Below are positions 38,813 through 47,011 of a stretch of DNA of 64,000 nucleotides, one piece after another. The DNA is from an uncultured Prevotella sp. (GTDB lineage: Bacteria; Bacteroidota; Bacteroidia; Bacteroidales; Bacteroidaceae): contig URUK01000011.1 in the NCBI GenBank assembly GCA_900551055.1, positions 1-64,000 on the forward strand, given 5' to 3'. Numbering within the stretch: position 1 is the stretch's first letter; every line of letters starts with the position of its first letter. Under the pieces are notes generated by a model. That model made no database searches, was not told where the DNA came from, and saw nothing but the letters and a program-made list of their open reading frames with translations. The position numbers and the translations under genes are program-made.

Positions 38813-41344
38813 TCACCTGTTTACAACGAAGTTGCGTATCTGGCACTCCGTGCCCTGTGAAGCGGCGTTCTTTGATGTCGACATGCGCAGACGCAGGGTG
38901 TGGCGGCCAGGGTTCAGCTCGGTTTCGAGCATGTACGTCCAAGGGATATACAGCGACTGGCTCCACGGTGTATATGTGTCGAGCCGCTTGTATGGCGCAC
39001 CGTCAACGCTGTATTCGAGCGTTCCGGCCGACGGACCACATACGCAGAAAATGCCGATGGCGCGGCCTTCAAACGACAGCGTAAGGCTGCTGCCCGGGCG
39101 CTTGGCTTCAAGCATCGGCACGTCCACAAAGCCTTTGCGCTTCTCAAACTTGTCGTCAGGATGCCATTTGTCAACAATCGTCCAGCCTTTGCCCAAACGG
39201 GCCTGCGTTACAGGCAGGAACTCGCCTTTGGTATAGCTGTAAGGGTCGAGCAGCGTAGCCGGTATGTCATGGGGACGGCGCACGCTCTTTGCCGTTATGT
39301 TGCGCTGCATGTCGTCAAGAAGGTTGGCTATGGCCGCTGCATAGATGGCTTGCCCGGCAGGATGAGGATGCGAATAGCCGAACTCCTGCCATGTGAACTG
39401 TCCTGCCTTTATGCGTTCTGCTATCTCTTGGGCAAGGTTTACGGTAGGTATGCGGTAATGGTTGGCCACACGTTCGTAGTTCAAGATTACGTCGGGCACT
39501 TGTCCGCCATCATAAACGGGCAGGAAACCGTCGGTGGCGAAATGGGCTATCACGATGTCTGCCTCCGGGTTTGCCTCCAGCGCATGGCGTATCTCGCCCT
39601 CCACGCCACGCACCTGCTCAGTGGCGTTGAAGCCGTTAGTCATGTCGTTTGCCGAACCGTCGATGAACAGCAGGTCGATTTTCCCTTTCGACAGCACGTC
39701 GTTTTGCAGGCGGAACGCTCCGGGAGTGCTGCCCGTCGAGCTGATGCCGGCCTCAACAAATTCAAAATCTGTAAACGGGAAACGCTGCTGGAGCTGCTCC
39801 TCTATAATGTCTTTCCAGCCCTCCATCTCCGTTATTGAACCGCCGATGAAGGCAACACGGCCCTTGCGTTCCTTCTCGAACTTTATGAAAGAGTTGTCAA
39901 GGCCGCCACGCACGGTGTAATGCTGGAACTTCCTGTATTCCGGTTGCTTGCGCATTATGAAGTCTACAATTGGCTTAGGATTCTCCAGACTGTGCGGATG
40001 ATGCCCCACGCCGGGCTTTATTATCATCTCGACCGTGCCGCCCATATCCATGTAACGCTTGCGCACCACATACATGTTCTCTTCTATCGGCACGCTCTTG
40101 TCACTGTCGCCACACACGCTGAATATAGGCACTCCGGCTTTCGCCAACGGTTCGAGCCGGTCTATCGGATTAGCGGTGAAACGGTCAAGCGTCTCTTCAG
40201 TCAGTCCCCATTTGTCCAATAAAGTCTGCCAGGAGTCCTTGTGTATCTTCTTCAGGCATGTGAACACATCGCTCAACGGGGCATCGAGATAAAGAGCTGA
40301 AACCTTGTCGGCATTGTGTGATGCCCAGACAATAGAATAAAGACCGCCGCGGCTAAGCCCTTCCATCACCACCTTAGGCGAAAGGCCGTATGTTTTTGTC
40401 ATTGTCTGATAGAAGCGGTTGCCCATATCTATCGACCACGGGTTGGCATAATCATCTGTCAGGTCAAGATATGCAACATGGAAGCCTTTGTCAAGCAAGG
40501 CCATGTCGGCCCATGCAAAAGCATCGAAAAAAGCCGGCCGCCATATCCATGGATTGCCGGGAGCAGGCTTCGACGGCACTACGACCGTTGCATTGCGGCC
40601 ACGGAACTTGAAGTCGTAACGGTCACCAGTATGCCATCGGCTCTTGAAACCGGGGAAAGCCTGCGGTTCGTGCCGCTTCACTTTTCCCGTCAATGCCGTA
40701 TAAACGGTTTCTGCTATGCGTGCCGCTCCGACCTTGTCGGGATGTATCTTGTCAGGAAAGTGGGCGGCCATGCCGCTGGTCGGCGTGTGCAAATCAATCA
40801 CTTTCAGCCCCTCACGACGAGCCACGTCCTTGATGGCAGGTATTATGCCAGCCGTTATCACACTGTCGTTGATGCCCCACTGTATGCCATACGCCTTGGC
40901 TGGAAGACAAAGGTAGATTTCCGGCTTCGATTCAAGTCCGCGCAGTTCCTTTATCAGGCGGCGCATATCCTTACGGAAATCCTTGCCATATTTCCAATTC
41001 TGGGGCTTTGAATCGTTTGTTCCAAGCTTCACGACAACGATGTCGGGCTTGAACGCCAGCACGTCCTTATACGCCTGCTCCTTCATATAGGGAAGTTCGC
41101 CGCGCATCAGCAGATGGCGCGCACTTACACCGAAGTTGCGCACTTCGTAGCCTTTGCCCAACAACTGGCCGAGCACAGCCGGATAACTGTCGCGCTCACG
41201 GTTCTCAACACCTGAACCGTAAGTGATGCTATTGCCGACACAGGCCACCTTGACTACATTCTGCTGTTCCTGTGCATACCCTCGGATTACACACACAAGA
41301 AAAAGCAGCAAAAGACAAAAATGATAAAAATGTTTGTTGTTCAT
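38813..41344 (-). CDS. Secreted three-domain hydrolase: SGNH, alpha/beta-hydrolase, SGNH
   Basis: 843 residues with a signal peptide (to about residue 25). Domain 1 (about 30-220) is an SGNH esterase: GNSITYG, GTNDS and DKIHPDKVG. Domain 2 (about 230-480) is an alpha/beta-hydrolase with nucleophile elbow GLSRGG, acid in CGDSDKSVP and His in GVGHHPHS. Domain 3 (about 495-700) is a second SGNH unit: GGSITEMEGW, DGSANDM and SHPHPAGQ. A beta-sandwich tail (about 720-843, with LSFEGRAIGIF) ends it. All three catalytic sets look intact. Likely deacetylation or de-esterification of plant polysaccharide; the substrate is an inference. It is monocistronic as far as visible. Confidence 0.88.
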   Translation of the reverse strand: MNNKHFYHFCLLLLFLVCVIRGYAQEQQNVVKVACVGNSITYGSGVENRERDSYPAVLGQLLGKGYEVRNFGVSARHLLMRGELPYMKEQAYKDVLAFKPDIVVVKLGTNDSKPQNWKYGKDFRKDMRRLIKELRGLESKPEIYLCLPAKAYGIQWGINDSVITAGIIPAIKDVARREGLKVIDLHTPTSGMAAHFPDKIHPDKVGAARIAETVYTALTGKVKRHEPQAFPGFKSRWHTGDRYDFKFRGRNATVVVPSKPAPGNPWIWRPAFFDAFAWADMALLDKGFHVAYLDLTDDYANPWSIDMGNRFYQTMTKTYGLSPKVVMEGLSRGGLYSIVWASHNADKVSALYLDAPLSDVFTCLKKIHKDSWQTLLDKWGLTEETLDRFTANPIDRLEPLAKAGVPIFSVCGDSDKSVPIEENMYVVRKRYMDMGGTVEMIIKPGVGHHPHSLENPKPIVDFIMRKQPEYRKFQHYTVRGGLDNSFIKFEKERKGRVAFIGGSITEMEGWKDIIEEQLQQRFPFTDFEFVEAGISSTGSTPGAFRLQNDVLSKGKIDLLFIDGSANDMTNGFNATEQVRGVEGEIRHALEANPEADIVIAHFATDGFLPVYDGGQVPDVILNYERVANHYRIPTVNLAQEIAERIKAGQFTWQEFGYSHPHPAGQAIYAAAIANLLDDMQRNITAKSVRRPHDIPATLLDPYSYTKGEFLPVTQARLGKGWTIVDKWHPDDKFEKRKGFVDVPMLEAKRPGSSLTLSFEGRAIGIFCVCGPSAGTLEYSVDGAPYKRLDTYTPWSQSLYIPWTYMLETELNPGRHTLRLRMSTSKNAASQGTECQIRNFVVNR

Positions 41345-41406
41345 GGTTTTTATGGTTGATTGGTTGAAATGTTTTTCAAAAACATCGTGCAGCAGAAAGC
41401 CTCCGG

Positions 41407-43374
41407 CTACTTCTTAGTAAACTTCTTTATCGCGCTGTAAGCATCATAAAGACCCAGTTCGCCAGCCTTGCTAAGGTCGCTGATACCAATATCTTCCTTG
41501 CCAAGATTTATATTGGCGATACCCCTGTTATAATAAGCTTCGGCAAGTTTCGGGTCTATCTTTATCGCCTTGTCATACTCTTCTATCGCCCTGGCATAAT
41601 CCTTGTTGGAAGCGTGCAGGTTGCCACGGTTGAAATAAAGATATGCATTGTTAGGGTTCAGCTCTATCGCCTTGTCTAAATCAGAAATGGCACCGACTGT
41701 TTTCAGACGTACATCAGCCCCCCGGGAAGCGTCATATTCGTTGATTCGGGCCTGGCACACGGCACGCTGCCAATAAGCCAGGGACGACGTGCTGTCAGTC
41801 TGGATGTAAGCCGTAAGGTCGCTTACAGCATCCGCATAGTTCTGCACAACACTGTTGGCAATGCCGCGTTGAAGTATGAGTCCCTTGTCTTCCTGCAAAT
41901 CACGGGAAGCATCAATGCGTACAGACAACGTGTCAACAAAGGCGAAAATATCTTTACTTTCCTGCTCTGACAGCTGTTTCACACCACACCTTATATAAAT
42001 ATTACGCAACGGCCTGGTGGCGAAATTAAACTTCTCGACATCGTTGTCATATGCTTGATATGCCTTGACCGCATTGTCATACGGACTGAACGAAAGCTGG
42101 AACATAGGCTGGAACACCACCTCTATCTTACGGTTTTGCACACGGCCACGGTACACCGTGGAATATTCATGCTGCACTGCGTTCTCGTCCTCGACAACAA
42201 GCTGGTTATACTTGTCAAAATCAATCTCGCTCTTCTTCCGCACTTCATCCTTCTTCTTCCTGCTCCACCTTTGCTGGCGGCCATAACGCTTGTCCATTTG
42301 CGCCTTGAAGATACGGAACTCGTCAAGTTCCGCTTTTGAAGTCATGCCGACCTTACGATAACAGCGGGCACGGTTGCTCAACCCGACCCAGAAATTAGGG
42401 AATTGGTCGATTAGCTTTGTATAATCCCTGATGGCACCGTAAATGTCACCCGTCCGCTCAAGAAGTACCGCACGGTTGTATATAGCCATGACATTGTCAG
42501 GCTCAAGGTTTATAATGTAATTGAAATCCTCTATCGCCCTGTTGTCATCGCCAACCTGAACACGCAACTGCCCTCTGTTGTAATGCGCAAGGAAATTATT
42601 GGGGTCAATCTCCAATGCTTTATCGTAATCTGCCATCGCACCGCTTAGATTATTGATGTTATAGCGGGCCAAGGCACGGTTTACATAATTGGTCGCGGTA
42701 TTCGGCTTCAAATGGATTGCCTTTGAAAGCTGCGTGTCGGCATCTTTCCATTCACGCTGTGACAGACTTATCATTGCACGAAAAGCCCAAGCGTCACCGT
42801 CATATGGGTCAAGCTCAAGGCTCTTGTCAAGATATTTCGCTCCTTCTATCGTGTCCTTTTGCTGCAAACAAACCTCCGCCTTGAGCGAAAACGCCTTGGC
42901 ATAAGTCTTCCACATCGTCATCATCGAGTCCAAATCGACATTCGCCGCGTCATAGTCTTTTTTTTCAATCTTGCACAATACACGGTTGAACCACAGATTC
43001 TTGTCATAAGGATTAAACTCGATTGTCTTGTCATAGTCTGCTATCGCTTCATCATACTTGTTCTGCTTGATACGGCACAATCCACGAAGCTCAAACAAAT
43101 CAGGCACATACGGATTAAGCCTTATCGCCTCCGAACAGTCTTTTTCCGCTCCTACATAGTCGTCAAGATAAAACTTTGCCACAGCACGCAAGAACCAAGG
43201 TTCATAAAGGTAAGGCTTTACCATTATAACCTGGTTGAAGTATTGTATTGAAAGGACATAATCCTCATAATAAAGCGCGCTACGCCCCACATCGATAAGC
43301 CTGTCTGTCCTGAACTGCGAACAAACCGGCAAAAACGCGAACAATAGCAAAAATGACAGCAAAAACTTGCGCAT
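41407..43374 (-). CDS. Exported TPR-repeat protein
   Basis: 655 residues from MRKFLLSFLL with signal peptide (cleavage near VCSQ). About a dozen tetratricopeptide repeats follow, regular in residues 25-350 (ALYYEDYVLSIQYFNQVIMV, YDEAIADYDKTIEFNPYDKN, LSGAMADYDKALEIDPNNFL). A non-repeat central region (about 370-520) is basic and then mixed, and the C-terminus has three to four more repeats (YARAIEEYDKAIKIDPKLAE). It is a scaffold-type protein of the periplasm or outer membrane; partners unknown. It follows def on the same strand, but a strong hairpin lies between, so it may be transcribed separately. Confidence 0.85.
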   Translation of the reverse strand: MRKFLLSFLLLFAFLPVCSQFRTDRLIDVGRSALYYEDYVLSIQYFNQVIMVKPYLYEPWFLRAVAKFYLDDYVGAEKDCSEAIRLNPYVPDLFELRGLCRIKQNKYDEAIADYDKTIEFNPYDKNLWFNRVLCKIEKKDYDAANVDLDSMMTMWKTYAKAFSLKAEVCLQQKDTIEGAKYLDKSLELDPYDGDAWAFRAMISLSQREWKDADTQLSKAIHLKPNTATNYVNRALARYNINNLSGAMADYDKALEIDPNNFLAHYNRGQLRVQVGDDNRAIEDFNYIINLEPDNVMAIYNRAVLLERTGDIYGAIRDYTKLIDQFPNFWVGLSNRARCYRKVGMTSKAELDEFRIFKAQMDKRYGRQQRWSRKKKDEVRKKSEIDFDKYNQLVVEDENAVQHEYSTVYRGRVQNRKIEVVFQPMFQLSFSPYDNAVKAYQAYDNDVEKFNFATRPLRNIYIRCGVKQLSEQESKDIFAFVDTLSVRIDASRDLQEDKGLILQRGIANSVVQNYADAVSDLTAYIQTDSTSSLAYWQRAVCQARINEYDASRGADVRLKTVGAISDLDKAIELNPNNAYLYFNRGNLHASNKDYARAIEEYDKAIKIDPKLAEAYYNRGIANINLGKEDIGISDLSKAGELGLYDAYSAIKKFTKK

Positions 43375-43399
43375 ATTAATTGAAGATGTCCTGAAATAC

Positions 43400-43442
43400 A
43401 AATAAAAAACACGCGCCGCAGACCTGCAACGGTCACGACGCG
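43400..43442 (-). terminator. Intrinsic terminator after def
   Basis: CGCG (43412-43415) with CGCG (43439-43442), plus inner GACC/GGTC pairing, forms a G/C-rich hairpin. On the minus strand it is followed by GTTTTTTATTT. It sits between def and the TPR gene. Confidence 0.75.
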
Positions 43443-43457
43443 AAAAAACCTTACAGT

Positions 43458-44018
43458 CTATTTATGGGCTATCTTGGTACGGTAATTGCAATTGAAACGG
43501 CCTTGCAGTATTGACTTCAACTTGTTTTTAATAAGCTGCCGGCGCAGCGGCGACACACGGTCGATGAAAAGTTTTGCGTCAAGATGGTCGAACTCATGCT
43601 GCATGACACGCGCCAAATAACCTTCTACCCATTCGTCGTGCTCGACAAAATCCCCATCCATATACTTGACACGGATACGCGTAGGGCGCTTAACACTTTC
43701 ATGTATGCCCGGAACCGACAGGCATCCCTCCTCGGATGTGTCTACTTTCGTATCGTCATACTCAAGTATGTGTGGATTTATATATGCCTTGCGGAACCCC
43801 TTATATTCGGGTAAATCTTCTGAAAGCACATCAAGGTCTATCACAACCAGACGAATGCCAAGACCTACCTGGGGAGCCGCCAAGCCCACACCGTCAGACG
43901 CGGTAAGCGTCTCAAACATATTTGCTATGAGTCCTTTCAGATCAGGATAACTGTCATCGATGTCCTGCGACACCTTGCGCAGCACCGGATGACCATAAAT
44001 ATAAATAGGTAATATCAT
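43458..44018 (-). CDS. def: Peptide deformylase
   Basis: Removes the N-formyl group from nascent proteins. The 186 residues carry all three family motifs: GVGLAAPQVG, EGCLSVPG with the metal Cys, and QHEFDHLDAKLF with HExxH. The C-terminus (SPLRRQLIKNKLKSILQG) is typical of Bacteroidetes versions. Its ATG overlaps the yqgF stop by four bases, indicating translational coupling. Confidence 0.98.
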   Translation of the reverse strand: MILPIYIYGHPVLRKVSQDIDDSYPDLKGLIANMFETLTASDGVGLAAPQVGLGIRLVVIDLDVLSEDLPEYKGFRKAYINPHILEYDDTKVDTSEEGCLSVPGIHESVKRPTRIRVKYMDGDFVEHDEWVEGYLARVMQHEFDHLDAKLFIDRVSPLRRQLIKNKLKSILQGRFNCNYRTKIAHK

Positions 44019-44437
44019 CGTTTTCTTCTTGCAGATTCCAAATAACCTTGCAATATTATCGTTGCACTCAACTCGTCGACAAGAGCTTTGTCTTGTCTTT
44101 TCTTCTTATGCAAACCGCCGTCTATCATCGCCCTATGCGCCAACACGGAAGTAAAGCGCTCGTCATAAAACTCAACCGGGATACCAGGGAATTCCTTACG
44201 CCAGCGATTTACAAACGGCACTATCCTTGCCATATTCTCGCTCGGGCTTCCATCAGCCTGCTTAGGCTCGCCGACCACAATGAGTTCGACCTGCTCCCTG
44301 CTGACATAATCGCGTAGGAAATCAAGCAGGCCTGACGTAGGAACTGTCACCAATCCACCTGCAATAATCTGCATCGGGTCGGTGACAGCTATGCCTGTAC
44401 GCTTCTTTCCGTAATCGATAGACAGGATACGGCCCAC
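44015..44437 (-). CDS. yqgF: YqgF/RuvX-family Holliday-junction resolvase-like nuclease
   Basis: RNase H-fold protein of the YqgF/RuvX family (pre-16S rRNA processing nuclease and putative resolvase). I start it at GTG 44437, giving VGRILSIDYGKKRTGIAVTD and 140 residues, the family length; the ATG-started frame further upstream overlaps the SPOR gene and adds unrelated residues. Acidic active-site positions are Asp in SIDYGKKRTG, Glu in LIVVGEPKQ and Asp in KKRQDKALVDELSA; the FYDERFTS segment is also typical. It begins five bases after the SPOR gene stop. Confidence 0.93.
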   Translation of the reverse strand: MGRILSIDYGKKRTGIAVTDPMQIIAGGLVTVPTSGLLDFLRDYVSREQVELIVVGEPKQADGSPSENMARIVPFVNRWRKEFPGIPVEFYDERFTSVLAHRAMIDGGLHKKKRQDKALVDELSATIILQGYLESARRKR

Positions 44438-44441
44438 GTAT

Positions 44442-44939
44442 TTATTTCTGATTATACAACAACCAAGCATCAGGATACTGTGCCCTAAGCTCATTACGGC
44501 TGTTTACAGCATCCGCCTTGGTATCATAAGTAGCGGCAATGACACGGTACATCTGGTTTGACGGGTTATATGCCACTTGTGCGTCATATCCCTGGCTCTT
44601 AAGTGTAGCCTGTAAACCTTCCGCATTTGCCTGCATCGCGAAAGAACCGACAATGACGCTGAAATTCTTAAGACCGCCTCCATTGACAACAGACAAGCTT
44701 TCTTGTCTTACAGGAACATTGTCCGCATTATCAACAACCACGGTCTCGCTTGCAGGTTTCTCCACAACAGGAGCAACCACGGCGATTTCCTCATTACCCT
44801 GATTTTGTTCTGTGGCACGGTTCTCTTCCTGAGCTTTAGCTTTCTCATACATCTTCTTGTAAGCACTTTCAGATGATTTACAACCCGTAAACGCCAAAGC
44901 CACGCATAAGCCTGCGCACATAACCATGTATTTCTTCAT
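44442..44939 (-). CDS. SPOR-domain lipoprotein
   Basis: 165 residues; lipobox AFTGC gives Cys20. A charged, Glu/Gln-rich linker (about 25-85) leads to a C-terminal SPOR domain (FSVIVGSFAMQANAEGLQAT, then AYNPSNQMYRVIAATYDTKA). SPOR domains bind denuded septal peptidoglycan, so a role near the division site is likely by family knowledge. First gene of the SPOR-yqgF-def unit. Confidence 0.9.
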   Translation of the reverse strand: MKKYMVMCAGLCVALAFTGCKSSESAYKKMYEKAKAQEENRATEQNQGNEEIAVVAPVVEKPASETVVVDNADNVPVRQESLSVVNGGGLKNFSVIVGSFAMQANAEGLQATLKSQGYDAQVAYNPSNQMYRVIAATYDTKADAVNSRNELRAQYPDAWLLYNQK

Positions 44940-45114
44940 AATTTCTCGTGTTATTGTTTAGAAATCAGTTTATTTTTCTACATTTATTGTGCGAAATTAC
45001 ACAAAAACGAGTAAAACCGCCGAAAAGTGGCACATAAAGTTTGTTAAATCAAACAAATACAGTGTTTTTAACAAAAAAGTCCGATAAAAACATTGGCTTT
45101 TGAGAATTTATCAC

Positions 45115-45122
45115 TATTTTTG
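45115..45122 (+). promoter_or_regulatory. Probable -7 box of the YtxH trio
   Basis: TATTTTTG lies 78 bases before the first ATG, with an ATTG 19 bases upstream as an imperfect -33. An interrupted inverted repeat GTTTG-TTAAAT-CAAAC lies about 70 bases further upstream, a possible operator. Confidence 0.5.
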
Positions 45123-45199
45123 CTATCAGGAAATCCATTTACAAAAACAGGCATTATTGCTGACGAGAATTATTGTACAACATTAAACTTATATTAATT

Positions 45200-45418
45200 A
45201 TGAAAGCATTAGGTTATATCGGCGCATTTTTAGGCGGCGCCATCGCAGGAGCGGCTTTAGGCTTGCTTCTTGCACCGGAAAAGGGTAAAGACACTCGCGA
45301 AAAGATAACTGACGCCATTGACGACTTTTGCCAGAAGCACAATATCAAGTTGAGCAGAAAGGAAATGAACGACTTGGCAGAGGACATCACAGACGTAGCT
45401 GATACCGAAAAGGCTTAA
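45200..45418 (+). CDS. YtxH-domain small membrane protein
   Basis: 72 residues from MKALGYIGAF. One glycine-rich transmembrane helix (LGYIGAFLGGAIAGAALGLLL) is followed by APEKGKDTREKI, the YtxH-family signature, and an amphipathic acidic tail. YtxH proteins are linked to general stress in Firmicutes; the role here is unknown. First of three closely spaced genes with short gaps of 14-15 bases. Confidence 0.85.
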   Translation: MKALGYIGAFLGGAIAGAALGLLLAPEKGKDTREKITDAIDDFCQKHNIKLSRKEMNDLAEDITDVADTEKA

Positions 45419-45433
45419 ACCACTGTTTAGCAC

Positions 45434-45781
45434 ATGTTTTCAAGCGACAAGAACATTGAAACCATCGGCCAGCTCATACAACTGGTAAAACACAGTATCG
45501 GGCTTCAGGGAGAATACCTGAAGCTCGATATCATGGAAAAGACTGTAAGGATAATCACAGCCTTACTGCTCTTTGCCATACTCACACTGATTGTCATAGC
45601 AATCTTGTTTTTCATTTCGATGTCGGCAGCAATCGCTATGGGAGAATCAATCGGCTACCCTGCTTCATTCGGCATCATTGCAGCTTTTTATATTATAATA
45701 TTCATTTTATTCCTCGTTTTTAGAAAAAGCTGGATTGAAAGACCGTTAATCAGATTCATAACCAGCTTGTTAATGGAATAA
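45434..45781 (+). CDS. Holin-X/YqjE-type (DUF1469-like) membrane protein
   Basis: 115 residues. An N-terminal amphipathic helix (ETIGQLIQLVKHSIGLQGEY) precedes two long transmembrane segments (IITALLLFAILTLIVIAILF and GYPASFGIIAAFYIIIFILF), the layout of the holin-X/YqjE family. Despite the name there is no phage context. It lies between the YtxH gene and a small basic protein gene, a grouping resembling the proteobacterial yqjDEK stress cluster. Confidence 0.8.
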   Translation: MFSSDKNIETIGQLIQLVKHSIGLQGEYLKLDIMEKTVRIITALLLFAILTLIVIAILFFISMSAAIAMGESIGYPASFGIIAAFYIIIFILFLVFRKSWIERPLIRFITSLLME

Positions 45782-45795
45782 ACCGTCCCAAAAAC

Positions 45796-46032
45796 ATGAA
45801 AAAAACAGAAACCTACAACACCTTGCACGAAATAAGGCTGCGCAAAGAAAATATCCTGTCTGAAATCAGGATGGACAATCAACAAATCAACATGCTTTGG
45901 AAAGACTTGTTTCGCAAGCCAGAACCAAAAAAGAAAGCACTTTCGCTCTCGTCCATCATGACAATGGGTACAGGAATGGCCGACGGCTTATTATTCATAT
46001 GGAAATTATACCGCAAATATAAAAAGAAGTAG
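45796..46032 (+). CDS. Small basic protein, third gene of the YtxH/holin-like trio
   Basis: 78 residues, not recognised as a family. The N-terminal half is a charged helix (EIRLRKENILSEIRMDNQQI), probably a short coiled coil. A weakly hydrophobic segment (LSSIMTMGTGMADGLLFIW) may touch the membrane, and the end is basic (KLYRKYKKK). Position suggests a partner of the two upstream membrane proteins. Confidence 0.7.
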   Translation: MKKTETYNTLHEIRLRKENILSEIRMDNQQINMLWKDLFRKPEPKKKALSLSSIMTMGTGMADGLLFIWKLYRKYKKK

Positions 46033-46075
46033 CTTAAAATATCAGGAAAACACAAAGATTTCAAAACCTATATAA

Positions 46076-46138
46076 ATAAAAAAGGAGTACCGCTGTACTC
46101 CAACCTTGTTAACCTTAAATCTAATACTATGAAAAACA
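46076..46138 (-). ncRNA. Short orphan RNA with consensus promoter and terminator
   Basis: A perfect minus-strand promoter at 46144-46175 lies about 45 bases upstream of a terminator: GGAGTAC/GTACTCC (46084-46101) followed on that strand by TTTTTT. The predicted transcript is only about 60 bases and has no useful frame. It lies between the convergent trio and metallo-hydrolase genes, so it could also end read-through from the latter. On the plus strand the same segment contains AATCTAATACTATGAAAAAC, which looks like a conserved leader with a nine-codon frame. Confidence 0.45.
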
Positions 46139-46143
46139 CGGTG

Positions 46144-46175
46144 CAAAGGTACTGACATCTTAGGAATATTCCAAA
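46144..46175 (-). promoter_or_regulatory. Promoter of the short minus-strand RNA
   Basis: On the minus strand TTTG (46172-46175), a 20-base spacer and TACCTTTG (46144-46151) match the consensus exactly. No coding gene lies downstream in this orientation. Confidence 0.6.
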
Positions 46176-46247
46176 TTACGGCGCCTTTTGCTACCGAGTT
46201 TTATCATTTGTTAACTTATTTAATGCTAATTTTAATACATGTTTAGA

Positions 46248-47009
46248 CTAAAAGTCAAAAACTTGTCCGTCATAGGCAAGTTTTATACCGTCTGGCAACA
46301 TCCGATTAACATCCTCATGCAAACCGATATCATGCCCCATGTGCGTAAAGAAAGTATATTCCGCACCCACCTTACGGGCAAAAGCAACGGCCTGTCCTAC
46401 TGTAAGGTGTGAATGATGGTCGGGAGTGAAGCGAAGGGCATTTACCACAAGAACCTTCACACCATAAAAAAACTCAAGCTCATTGTCGCTAATGGTTTTC
46501 ATGTCGGTTATATACATCAAGTCACCAAGCCTGTACCCCAATATAGGGAGCTTGTCATGCATTACCTGAACAGGCATTACGTCAATTCCGCCAATACGCA
46601 AAGCCTGATGCGGCTTTATAACATTAAGGCTTATATTCGGCACTCCCGGATATTTATTTTTGCCAAAACAATAAGGTATAGAAAGCCTTAGCCTTTCCGC
46701 CGTCGTCAAATCAGAGAACACGTCTATCCTGCCAAACACGCAAAACGGCCGCAAATCGTCAATGCCGCCAACGTGGTCATAATGAACATGCGTCAACAAA
46801 ACTGCGTCGATTTTCTTGAACTCCCGCCCCAACATCTGCTGGCGGAAATCCGGGCCACAGTCTATCAATATCCTTGTACCGCCAGCCTCCACCAATGCCG
46901 AAGCACGCAACCTCTTGTCATGCACATCAGTACTTGAACACACCTTGCATGTGCATCCTATGGTTGGCACACCTACAGATGTGCCCGTTCCGAGAAACGT
47001 GAGCCTCAT
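46248..47009 (-). CDS. MBL-fold metallo-hydrolase (PhnP-like)
   Basis: 253 residues from MRLTFLGTGTSVGVPT. The beta-lactamase-fold metal site is clear: THVHYDHVGGIDDLRP (HxHxDH), a later His in VMHDKLP, and FTHMGHD near the end. The CTCKVC segment is typical of the PhnP and RNase Z-like branch that hydrolyses cyclic phosphodiesters. Substrate unknown. It begins two bases after the murB stop, so it is translated from the murB transcript. Confidence 0.9.
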   Translation of the reverse strand: MRLTFLGTGTSVGVPTIGCTCKVCSSTDVHDKRLRASALVEAGGTRILIDCGPDFRQQMLGREFKKIDAVLLTHVHYDHVGGIDDLRPFCVFGRIDVFSDLTTAERLRLSIPYCFGKNKYPGVPNISLNVIKPHQALRIGGIDVMPVQVMHDKLPILGYRLGDLMYITDMKTISDNELEFFYGVKVLVVNALRFTPDHHSHLTVGQAVAFARKVGAEYTFFTHMGHDIGLHEDVNRMLPDGIKLAYDGQVFDF

Positions 47010-47011
47010 CG

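Noticed and set aside
45434..45781. Phage holin, hence prophage remnant
   Set aside because: The holin-X/YqjE family is chromosomal and stress-related; no other phage genes are nearby.
46130..46156. Nine-codon frame ATGAAAAACACG... on the plus strand
   Set aside because: Too short to support as a leader peptide; it overlaps the minus-strand promoter and has no downstream gene in that orientation.
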